Source: Quillaja saponaria (lineage: Eukaryota > Streptophyta > Magnoliopsida > Fabales > Quillajaceae). Taken from it: a DNA stretch of 64,000 bases. The position numbers and the translations under genes were made by a program. The notes under the pieces are model-generated. The model did not search any database and was not told where the DNA came from. It saw nothing but the letters and a program-made list of their open reading frames with translations. This document shows positions 47,219 to 58,900 of the stretch, in pieces; the first letter of the stretch is position 1, and every line of letters begins with the position of its first letter. The DNA is taken from contig CM055618.1 of the NCBI GenBank assembly GCA_029379385.1, positions 19,197,071-19,261,070 on the forward strand, in the 5' to 3' direction.

Positions 47219-48850
47219 GTATTTCTCACTGCTTGAAGAGGTTTCCACTCCCTTACTGGAGTCATCCTGTACAATATAAACTTACATATGATCTTGCTTT
47301 TCTTATGTGAAATACTTCTATGGGATCATTGTGATTCTCGTGCATTTAGTCTAATGAGTTTAACATTGTTACATGTAGTGCGAACAAAACTAACAGTTAG
47401 GTAGAGTACCTCAGTTACGAAGATCCAACTAACAGTTACGCTTTTGTCCTTGAGTCTTTGTTTCAGCGATTGAGATAATCTACTTCTATTCATTCTAGTT
47501 AGCTATCTCTCTAGTTTTCCGAGGCCATAGAAAATTGTCACTAGAATCAAAACGGTCAAGGGAAAAATATTTTAACTGCACAATTTTTTATTTTTCTTAG
47601 TGTCCAGCACATCTTGCCAATAGCTTGGACACTTATTTTATAGTATGAAAGAAGATTAATATATTTTTATTGTTTCTACTCTGTATAATATTAAATATTA
47701 TAATCAATTGTATAAATTGTTCTCATAAAATTAATTGACATCCATCACATAGTTGTAGTTGAAAAGCATCGGGTCGGGGGAATTTTCATATTTTAGTTGA
47801 TTTAGATGATTGAAAAGCATCTACTACTAAAATCAAAAGTGTCATTAATCTCGCACTATTGATAATTCAAGCCATTAAAGTACAAAACAAACTGTAATTA
47901 CCCAATTTCAAAATTGCCCTCTATGCATTATTTAAAAAAATTATACTTTTTAGGTTGAGCATATAATCCTTGTAATATAGAACACATGCTTATAATCATA
48001 AAACAGAGTTCACAAAACTGAAAATCCAAAATCAAAAGAAAATAGAAGAGACCAACCACTACTATGGTTAGGGTGGGAGCCATATTCAAGCTCCAGGCCT
48101 CCAGCAAAGAAAACCCGTCTTCCATTTCTTCAATTGCATATTCTTTTTCTACGTGCCTGCTATATCCTTGTTCGCCAATCCAAAGTTGTTGTTTATTTAC
48201 TAATACTACAAAGAAACGGTTCATGTTTCCATGAGTAACTTGAGATGAGAACTGGAACGGAGGTTATCGAATTAGATTTATAATAAAACAAGTGAACATT
48301 TAGTTTGTTTTTATTCATAATTAATTTTATTTAGACAACATATAGTAATAAGGTTCTTTAAAAAAATAAAAATCATATTAGATCAAATAAGACGAATCAA
48401 TTTTATTCTTCAATAGTATGTGAAATTGAAGTTGAATCAAACAAAAAAAGTTCGAAAAGAAATTAAGTTGTCAATTTTTGTTAACTGTTATTGTCATATA
48501 CATCAGTAAACATGGATCATATTTCTTCGTTTGATTAAAGTCTTGATAATAACACTTGCCCTCTGCATAATCCATCATCACAGCCTCATAAAATTCCATT
48601 AAAGTTTCAACACATACATAATTGTCATGCCCTTTCCCGAAAAATTAACAATTATCAACTATTAATTGGTCTTTGACGCAAAATCCTATAGAGCGCCGTG
48701 TTCCTAGTTTGACCTTGTAGATGGTTTATTCCAGCTAATCACAACGCTACACCTGTCAGGTTCTGATCCGCTACAACTTTCTACCCGTTGGATCTTAACG
48801 TATTTACGAATAACCACGCTTCTTTTTTCAACTTTCGATCAGCATGAGGA
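47219..48850. other. Intergenic, DUF547 gene to Agenet gene
   Basis: 3' UTR of the DUF547 gene, then AT-rich sequence. One minus-strand open frame at 47928-48224 lacks family features and is not called. The right end, from about 48690, becomes the Agenet gene promoter. Confidence 0.5.
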
Positions 48851-49142
48851 AAAGGAAAGAGAAAATAATTAAAAACGAGTGCTTTTTCTTCAGCGGAGAA
48901 AACCACTGAGAAGGTGTTACACACTCTTTGTCTCGTCGTGTTGTTTTCGTTCTCTTATTCTCGATCTCTTTCGACGCCGGAACCCTAATTTGATCTGCCG
49001 GAACCTCGAAGACTCCGGTGAGTTTCTGGAATCGAGAGAGCTTGAATTTAAATTGTTCCTGGTTTTTATTAGGGTTTGGTTTTTGTTGAGAGTATGATGT
49101 TTGTCTAGAGATTACACTGACGTATGATTGTCTTTGGAGCAG

Positions 49143-49210
49143 TAGATGACCGCAAGATTTGGGCAAAGCTGAGATCAAACGGGCTGGATTTCTTCACCGG
49201 ATGGAGGGAG
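49143..49210 (+). promoter_or_regulatory. Non-coding leader exon of the Agenet gene with uORFs
   Basis: A probable first exon ends at a GTGAGT donor at 49018. This second leader exon lies between an acceptor (TTTGGAGCAG) and a GTAGCG donor, and the start-codon exon opens at 49990 after TTATTCTAG. It carries a short uORF (ATGACCGCAAG..., 8 codons) and an ATG at 49201 that, when spliced, reads out of frame past the main start at 50000. Confidence 0.45.
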
Positions 49211-49999
49211 GTAGCGTCTTTAGTCTTATTTGTTCTGGTACTGTTCATTTCCTACTTTTGTAAAGTATAGGGTTCTTCTTGTATGTAATTAAAGCAAAAG
49301 GTGTTGGTTCGTTTGCATTGAAATGGTGAGTGTAGTTTAAAAAGTTCCTTTGTATTTCCCACAACCTGGAATCGGTATTTGGTGTAGAAAAAATTGTTCA
49401 AGAAGCACTTTTTATATTATTTCGTAGCGCTTTTTGTATCTACGTATAATTTAGATAGGTTGATTATTCAAGGATGTCAGATAAAAAGGTAAGGAAGGGT
49501 GTTCGCATAGACTGAGTTCCTGGTTTTCACAATGAACTCTTGAGAGCTGGAACTTTGAACAACCAAAAAAGTTTGGCTGGGTAAACATGTGGTATGCAAC
49601 AGGTCCATTTATGAAAACCCATTAAAAAAATTATGACGTGGGTTGTGCTTGTTACATAGTGCCAACTCAAGAGTTTATGTTAATTACTATGAACTTGGGT
49701 TCTTTGAACAAAATCCAAAGGTATGTTTGTGCTTAATTTTAAATTTTTAATGACATTTTATGCTCTTTAATCAATTGTGCCACTGTGTAAGTATGTCTGT
49801 CCTAGTTATTTACCACAGTCCAAGGGAAAGTTATTACTTTTAATGTATTGAACTTTGAGTACACAACATTCTAAAGGTAAGTACCATAATAAATATGTCT
49901 TCACCAAGGGCAATATCATCTGAGAAAAGTTTAAAGAGTTTAACGATTATTTGATTACTGCTCTCTCTCATACATTCCTTTTATTCTAGGGATACACCC

Positions 50000-52900
50000 A
50001 TGGATTATGATGAAAATGATTTTCAAAGCCAGAATCTTCATTTAGCTGGTGAAGGGAGCACCAAATTTCCTCCGGTTTTGAGGCCGTATGCTCTTCCCAA
50101 ATTTGATTTTGATGAAAGCCTGCAAGGACATTTGAGATTTGATAATCTAGTTGAAACTGAAGTTTTTCTTGGTATTGAGAGCAACGAAGATAACCGGTGG
50201 ATTGACGACTTTTCTCGGGGGAACAGTGGAATAGAATTTAGTTCAAGGTGCGGCAGAATCTTGCTCTATATCAAGGCGTAACAATGTCTGGTCCGAGGCC
50301 ACTTCTTCAGAATCTGTTGAAATGCTATTAAAATCAGTTGGGCAGGAGGATTTTAATCCTAGACAAACTATTATTGAGGGATCAGATGCCTGTAATGAGC
50401 TGATCTGCTTAACAAAGCAAATGGAGACAAATTTGAAACATGATAACAAGACAGTATCGAATTCAGGGGGTGTTGTAGAATTCCAGCCACCTGATGAGAT
50501 TTTAGAAAAACATTCTGCTTTGAAGGATGATGTAGATAGGCGAGGGGGCCAGATTGAAGTTTCACAAGCTCGTGAGTCTGAAATATCAATGGATGGAAGT
50601 TCAAGTAACCAGGATGCGAATGCTGTCTGTAGAAAGATTGACTTACCTGTGTTTGAGGGAAGTTTGTCTACTGACAGCCAACATAATGTTACAAGCCAAA
50701 TGGAAGCTGAGACTCCACTGGATGAAAAAACAGTCGAAGATTCACATGCTTCTGGGTTGCATCTTAATAATATGGTATCCTCTAGCTGTGGTGCGTTAAG
50801 CGATCAAAATCTTCGGGATATTTTTCCAGCAGAAACCAATAAGCATGAGCAGGATTCTCAAGCTGTCAGCAAAGAGGCTGATGTAGACGCCCAAGATTTG
50901 GATGGGAATACAGTTGGGAGAGATGCAAATACTCAAGATAAACCACTTCCCGTGGTATTGAATGTAGAGTCTATGGAAGCTGGAAATGCAGTTGAAGCTG
51001 GTGTAAATAATGCAGAGCCATCTCCAACCATTATATCGAGGGGAGTTTCTGACTTGCATAAATTAGAAAAAAGTGGTGAGGATATATGTCCAAAATATCC
51101 TGTTGGGGATACCAGAAGTGAGGACACGGTCTTTCTTGAAGATGCAATGATTGTTGATCAGTCTGAACCAAAAACTGGTGAGTTATCAAAGGTGACACTT
51201 ATAGATAGTAGCTTGGAGGAGCATATGGTTGCAGACGATACTAATTGCAGACAATGCCCAAGTGTAGAGCCTAAGATGTCCTCTATTTTTAAAGCACATG
51301 ACAAGAGCAGTGTCAGTAAGGAGGAGGCTTTGTTAAACAGTGGTTGTCTATCGGTGACAGAGACTTCAGTAACTAAGTCAGAACCATATATATTGTCAGT
51401 AGAGGACAATAAGATCTTTAAAGGTGATGAAGGAAATATAAATAGCAGTTTAGGAGGTATATCTAGCTTAGCTGTGGGTTGTTTTTCAGCAAAATCTTGC
51501 CTTTTGGGTGAATCAACTGGAGTTTGTGAAAATGATGAAGTTAACAGGCAAGACATTCAAATATCTGATGATTCTTCTGTCAATGACAAAGATAGTACAC
51601 AATCTCCAGATTCTAGTGAGACGGATTGCAACATTGGTGGATCCTTTCTTGTTGATAAGCATGTTGCCTCCCCAACTCTAGGTCGGATGGAAACTGAGTT
51701 GACGGTTTCAAAGATAATGGTTGATGTTACTGCATCAGGTATATTAGGAACTTACAGTCTTTTAACATATATTTATATAATCTAACTTGAAGGCATCTTT
51801 TTTGTTTTATTTTTCAGCTTCGGATGCTACATTGGAAAATTCGAATTTGACATCTCTTGAGATAGTGGATGTCCACTTGCCTTCTCGGAGTGGTGTGACC
51901 ATCCATGAGGAAGATCAAAATGATAGTCAAATGAAAACTTCTGTAGTTGGGTCTGCTGATTTGGTTAAGAAGGAACAAACTGCAACTAGAATGTCCAATG
52001 AAGCATCTGAAGAGGGAACTGCTCAGGCTCTGGTTTGTGTTACTGAACAAAAACAATCCTGTGGATCTGCTAGAGAGCTCGTGTGTGATACTGCTAATCA
52101 TCCTCTGCAAATCAATGAAACTTGCAGTACCGAAAACTGTACCAACGGTCGGACAACAGTGGCTGGTGATGTCAGTTATGAGTGTGCAAAAGTTATTGAT
52201 GTGTCTCCTGTTCTCAGTGAACCAACAGTTAAACAGGGTGATGATGCTGAAGTTGTTTCTTTTGAAAAGCGCGAGAAGGTGACAATGGAAGATAACTATG
52301 AAAAGGCATCCTCAAAAGTTTCAGGTGATCTTAAATTGAATATATTCACTTGTCATTTCTTTCTGTAGATTACTTCTGTTGCATTGGGGCTGGTAATTTT
52401 ATTACTTCTAGAAAGTGAGAAAAATTAAGTCACCTAATATCTGGACAGAGATGTCTCCCATTTTCTACAGCTGTAGCTGCTTAATTATGTTAAGGACTCT
52501 GCAAGAAGTATGGTCAATATGTGCCATATGGTCACATGGCTGCATCTATTTTGCATTGTCGTCACAGCTTAGAACATATAGCTGTTATGTGCTTTGCCCA
52601 TTTTTTTTCTAATGTCTCTGTGCCTATTTGCTTTATAAAAAATTGAAAAGAAAAGAAAAAGGAAACTAAAAAGAGAAGAAAAGAAATATCCATCAAGAAA
52701 AAGAAAGAGAACATGTTGAGAGAGAGCTTGTATCCATTTATTGTTTAATTGGAGCTAGTCATTTTCTTAAGTGTGTTAGTGTTGCCTGAATTATAAAGCA
52801 AGTTATATGGTTGTTTCTCTTTGGAGGAGTACATCTCCTTTTTAACATTTGGGACATATTTTGCCTACAACTTTTCCTCAGATGTCAAACTAATTGAACA

Positions 52901-55900
52901 CAATGGGGAGACACTTACTCAACCCCTGGCTTTATCATTGGAAGAATCTCTCTCTGTTACTGCTCATAAAAGTGTGGAACAGAAAGAAGCTGCTATAGTT
53001 GCTCAAGATGAGAATTACCAGCAGACTGCTGTTTCAAATACTAATAGTGAGTCTTTAAACAATTGATCTTTATTGGTAAGAGTAGGGGTGGCGTCCAAAC
53101 CGAATAATTCGAATTTGGGCTCGAAATTAGATATGTTTTTATTAAAATATATATATGTATATATATATATATACACTATTTTTTATTATTTTTGACTAAA
53201 GTACCCCTAAATATTCGAATATTTGAAATTTTATTCGAATTCAAATGTTCAAAATTTAATTCAAATTTGAATTCGAATTTCAAATTAAGTTTGAATAAGT
53301 ATTCGAATTCCACTCCTAAGTAAGAGTAAGCTCTTCCATTTTTTGCTTCTTTTCTCCCATTCTGGTAATAAGAGGATATGGATCTGAGCATTTTGAATTT
53401 GAATTTATTACCCTCATTAACAATTTTTATTGTTAGCTTTTATCATCTAATACTCTGTTTATAATTGTGGGGACTCCCCAGTTACTTTTCTGCTCTTTTG
53501 AAATAGTGAATGAAAATAACTGATGGCCCAAACTTGATTAATCGGATTATGTATTGTGTACATTGTGATTGACATAGGACGGTTACCTTGTGCTATGCTT
53601 AGGGTTCCAGAGTAAGAAAATGTTATGGTTTAGAATAGAAGGATTTGTCTGGGGTTTAGAATCCAATTATAAGGTTGGAAAGGCTAGATATATTAGGAGA
53701 AAAGTGGTTGTAATTCAAAAGAATAGGTTACTGAAATTAGGAAGCAAGAAAATATCCTATGGTTTAGGGTTTATTGGTAAGAAAGATAGAATGTCATCTA
53801 GGGATGCAGATGTCCCATCCTGTTATTGCTTGTAGATGAGAATTACTAGGGAAATTAGGAAATATATAGTCATAAATAGTGACTTAATTTTGATATGAGG
53901 CTTTTAGTACCATTGGGAATCGGACTAAAATTTATTTCGTTTCTGATTGCTTTTTCCCTATCTTGTAGGAAAAATGTGTGGGAATTTAGGATGTTTACGA
54001 GGTATAATGTAAAGTGAATCCAAATATTTTAAGTATGACTTACATTTGGTAAATGGGAGTGCAAATATAATTGGAGAAAGAATTTAATCTGCCTGGGCTA
54101 GGAATTAGGATTTTCATAGTGTTATGGTGTGTGTTTTTGTTGTATATCTTCACTATGATACTCTGAACTACACTTGAGATGTGCATCTCATATTCCAAGT
54201 TTCTTTTATAATTGATAGGTTCGAATTTTGCAGGTGTCACTTCAAAAACATATGATAAAGTTACAAGTAATTCCTCATATAGCATTGGAAGCACTTCTTC
54301 TCAAACTGAAAAGGATATGAATGAAGGAAAAGGGTCTGCCCATCAAAACTCTCCTGGTTCTGGGGTTGTTGGTGGGCACACAGCCAATCTTTGCTCTAGT
54401 TCTCAGGATGCGAAAGGAGATGAAGCTTCCAAAGATGATAGAAGCTTCACTTTTGATGTCAACCCATCAGCAGATTTGTATAAAAAAGACAATGCCGAAA
54501 ATAAGCTATCTATTCCTGGTGCTACAGATGGGAAAACATTACCGGTAAATTGTTTTGTTTATAACTGACGTCTAAATGCTTTGTTTTTGTGTTATATTTC
54601 TGGTTCACTTTATAACTAAGGCTTCCTTATTCCTTTCTGGTAATCATTTTTTTTTCCCTTCTACTTTTAGACTGTAGAGGAATCTCCTTCAATGTCTGGC
54701 TTAGGCCAAATAACACCCAAGATTGCAGAAGATAATCCCCATGGAAGTCCACAAGTTTGTGACCGTGAGATAGAACGGCCTGTTCCTAAAGGTACTCCTG
54801 AGCGTAAAAGAAGACGGGCATCTGTTAAGGCATCTGGGAAGGAATCCTCTAGAAAAGGAAGCCGTGTTAAAGAAAAAACTCCGAGTAGACAACTGCAAAA
54901 GGTGGAGAAATCAAGTAATGTGTCCCCAAGTCCCTCTGCGATATTCCAGCTTATACAGTCCACTGAGATGCAGCAATATGGGCATGTAGATGGCAGTAGT
55001 ACAAAACCGTATGCCATTTTAAATGCTTCTACATCAAGTCTTCCAGATTTGAATTCTTCTGCTTCTATTATGTTTCAACAACCTTTCACAGACTTACAGC
55101 AAGTGCAATTGCGTGCTCAGATTTTTGTTTATGGAGCTCTGATGTAAGTTCTAATTTTTGTTACTTTCAAATATTATAACAGCATGCAAATTCAAGGACA
55201 AACAGAATTTTGATGATGCTCTTGTGAATTTTTCTTTTTCACTTCCATTCCCTCACATGCCCCACTCTCCAGTCTCCCTAAGCACTAAATGAAAAGAATA
55301 AGAAAGAAAATAAAAATCGGGAGTGGGTACTTTTGGCCTTGTTTTGAGTTTTAATTGGGAAATTTGATCCTAATACCTGCTTTATTCTTACCTTCACAAT
55401 GCTCCCTGAAGCCAAGGCCGAAGGGAAACATTAAGATTTTCGCTGTGCAGTTGTGGTTTAGTAGGTGCCATGCAATTTTTTTTTGAAAGAAGAATATTTC
55501 AAACTTTCTACCATGATCATGATAAGCAATTTTCATTTGTCTTTGTTATTGATGTTGGTGGCAGTCAGGGAACGGTGCCAGATGAGGCATATATGATATC
55601 TGCTTTTGGAGGCCCTGGTTAGTTTTATTTTGAATCCTATATGTGTGTGTGTGTGTGTGTGTAATTTCCTCTTTTGTAATTGAGAACAGTGTAATGACTC
55701 TGGGTTCATGTGTTTAGATGGTGGAAGGAGCATTTGGGAGAAAGCCTGGCGTGCATGTATGGAAAAACTTCATGTTCAAAAGTCTCATCCCAGCAATGCA
55801 GAAACACCTCCACAATCACACACTGGTATCTGTGTGGATCGTTAAGCCATTTATTTTTTCTTATTATTTGTCTGTGAATAACTGTTTTGAGAATTGAGTT

Positions 55901-58900
55901 ATGCAGGTCCTAGAGCTTCTGATGTTGTGGTGAAGCAAAGTGCTTCTCAAGGTAAAGGTGTCTCTTCATCTGTTGGGCGGACCAGCAGCAAGACTTCTAC
56001 TCCAACAATCGTAAACCCTCTGATACCTCTTTCATCTCCACTTTGGAGTGTGCCCACTCCTTCCTGTGATTCCCTGCAATCTAGTGCTTTACCAAGAGGT
56101 TCAGTTATGGATTATCAGCAGGCACTTACTCCATTGAATCCCTATCAATCTCCACCTGCAAGGAATTTTCTTGGACATGACACATCTTGGATATCTCGGT
56201 CCCCCCTTCATGGTCCGTGGTTTGCTTCTCCACAAAACTCCACACCTGAGAACAGTGCCCATCTTTCTGCATCACCAGTTGTAGATACAGTTAAATTGAC
56301 TTCCATTAAAGGACCACCCCTGCCACCGCCTTCTGTCATAAAGAGTGTAAATTCTGGTCTCCCTGTTTCCAGTGGTGGATTTCACGGCCTTTTTGCTGGG
56401 AATTTTCCTGCTGTTGATTCGAAAAACATGACAGTATCAATTGGCCAGCAGTCCTCTGATCCAAAGCCTAGAAAAAGAAAAAAGATTCCAGTTTCAGAGG
56501 ATCTTGGACAGAGTATGTTGCAATATCAATCTCGGGTGGAATCAGCCTCTGCTTCTGCTGCTGCTAGTCATCTGTTTACTTCTATTGCTTTCCACCCCCC
56601 CGCTGGGAGTATGTCTAGACCCACTGTTGAGAAATCTCTTATGTCCATATCTCCACTATCTTCTATTGATCACCTCAAAAAAGTTGACAGGGATGTACAG
56701 AAGAGGGATCTATCTGAAGAGTATCTTAATAAAGTGAAGGAGGCTAGAGTAAATGCTGAGGAAGCTGCTACTCTTTCTGCTGCTGCTGTAAGCCACAGCC
56801 AAGAAATTTGGAATCAGTTGGATAAGCAGAAAAATTCAGGATTGGTTTCTGACATTGAAGCAAAATTAGCTTCTGCAGCTGTAGCAGTTGCTGCTGCTGC
56901 AGCCGTTGCAAGGGCAGCTGCTGCAGCTGCCAATGTTGCATCAAATGCTGCATTGCAAGCAAAACTGATGGCTGATGAAGCGTTGGCTTCTTCTGGTTAT
57001 GACAATTCCTGTCAAAGCAATGAAATTTCTCTTTCTGATGATGTGAATAACATGGGAAAGGGTACCTCTAAATCCATCTTGAAAGGTGCCAATGGGGCAA
57101 ACAGCTCCAGCTCTATCATTATTGCTGCTAAGGAAGCTGTCAGAAGGAGAGTTGAAGCAGCTTCAGCTGCTACAAAAAGTGCTGAAAATATGGATGCTAT
57201 TGTAAAAGCTGCGGAGCTGGCTGCAGAAGCTGTCTCTCAGGCGGGGAAGATTGTTGCCATGGGGGAGCCTTTGCCATTAAAAGACTTAATAGAATGTGGG
57301 CCAGAGGGATTTTGGAAAGTATCCAAAGTGTCTTCGGAGTTGGTTGCTGTATCAAATGACTTGACCAGAGGACAGATAAACATTGATAATGTTGGAGATG
57401 GTTTGTCTGATGAAAAGGAAATGCAGACCGCTACACATGAGAAGTCACATCTTCATAAAGAGAACTATAATGAGACATCGGAGAATTATATAAATGGCAT
57501 TTCTGGTTCTGGGATGGTCAGTGAAAAGAAGTCAAGAGTACCAAAGGGCCGCAAAGTTTCTGATTTGTCCAAAACAATTGCTGTAGTTTCTGAATCTGAG
57601 ATTGGACCCCGATCTTCTTCTTTAGTTGTCGAAAATGAGAGCGAAAAGCTGGCAGACAACAACATCAAGGAGGGTTCCCTTGTAGAGGTTGGTTTGGTGA
57701 ATGTTCAACTCTATTCAGTCGATTTAATTACAATAACTGAAGACTTGGTGCCCCATTTTTATAACTTTCGGCACTTAGGTCCCTCCTTAATTTATATGCA
57801 TTTTTTACACTGTAAAATAGTCGCTTGATCTTTAATGTTATGCCTAACTTCATCAGTTATATAATTTAGGTTTTCAAAGATGGGGAAAGAATTAAAGCAG
57901 CATGGTTCACAGCCAATGTATTGAGTTTGAAGGACGGGACAGCTTATGTGTGTTACACTGATCTCCAATCTGACGAAGGTATGTCAAGCTGGCTAGCACA
58001 CCTATACAACATCATATTCATTGTACTTTGTCCTTTGATGATAACAAAATTCCAGATCAAGTACTAAATGGAAGACCAAGCTTTACTTTGTATGTCAATA
58101 AAGTTGCATGTGGACCTTGTATATTATGGTTTCGAGGTGGTTGGAGTGGGACTGTATACAAGTTCTTTCCCACTTATTCTAAAAAGTTCTATGAAGCCAA
58201 AAGGAAACCTCTGTTGTCTCATGTTGCCTGTCAGATTCCATCACTACAGTAGAAAGGGATGAGTGAAAGAATTGTTTGAATAATTACTTTGTTACATCAC
58301 TAAGTGATGTTGATGCATAACAAGCAAACTCCTGCTGATATATAGTATTCTGTGTAGTTATCGGATGGTCTTAAGTTTGATGGTCCTATATTCTTATTAT
58401 TCTAAGTATCCACGCCATGTGCCTCATGTCCCTGTCTATGCTTACTAGAACTGTGGTAGAGGTATTCATGATATGAATTTTCTGATGTCCAGGATCAGGG
58501 CAGATGAAGGAATGGGTTTCCCTCAAAGGTGAAGAAGATAAGCCACCCATAGTACGTATTGCTCGTCCTGTTACTGGCTTGCATTATGAAAGGACAAGGA
58601 AGAGGCGTAGAGCAGCTATGGGTGATTATACTTGGTCTGTTGGTGATAGAATTGATGCATGGATGCAAGAAAGGTACTTGATGTCTAACATTTTCAGTTT
58701 ATGAGCTCATATTATATGGGGATACTAGGGTTGCCAATAGTAAAATCCAAACTGTAAAGTTCAAGTTATTTTAAGTGGGATTTTCCTAGTTCAAGTTTGG
58801 TGGTATCTATGTAGTGGATGCCACTCTATCAGTTGCATGAGAAGTAAACTAAATCCTATTAAGATATACTTCTATGTGCTAGGGAAGAGAACTTTCAAAT

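Noticed and set aside
47928..48224. Minus-strand 98-codon open frame in the DUF547-Agenet interval
   Set aside because: AT-rich, no recognisable motif, no splice partner; probably chance.
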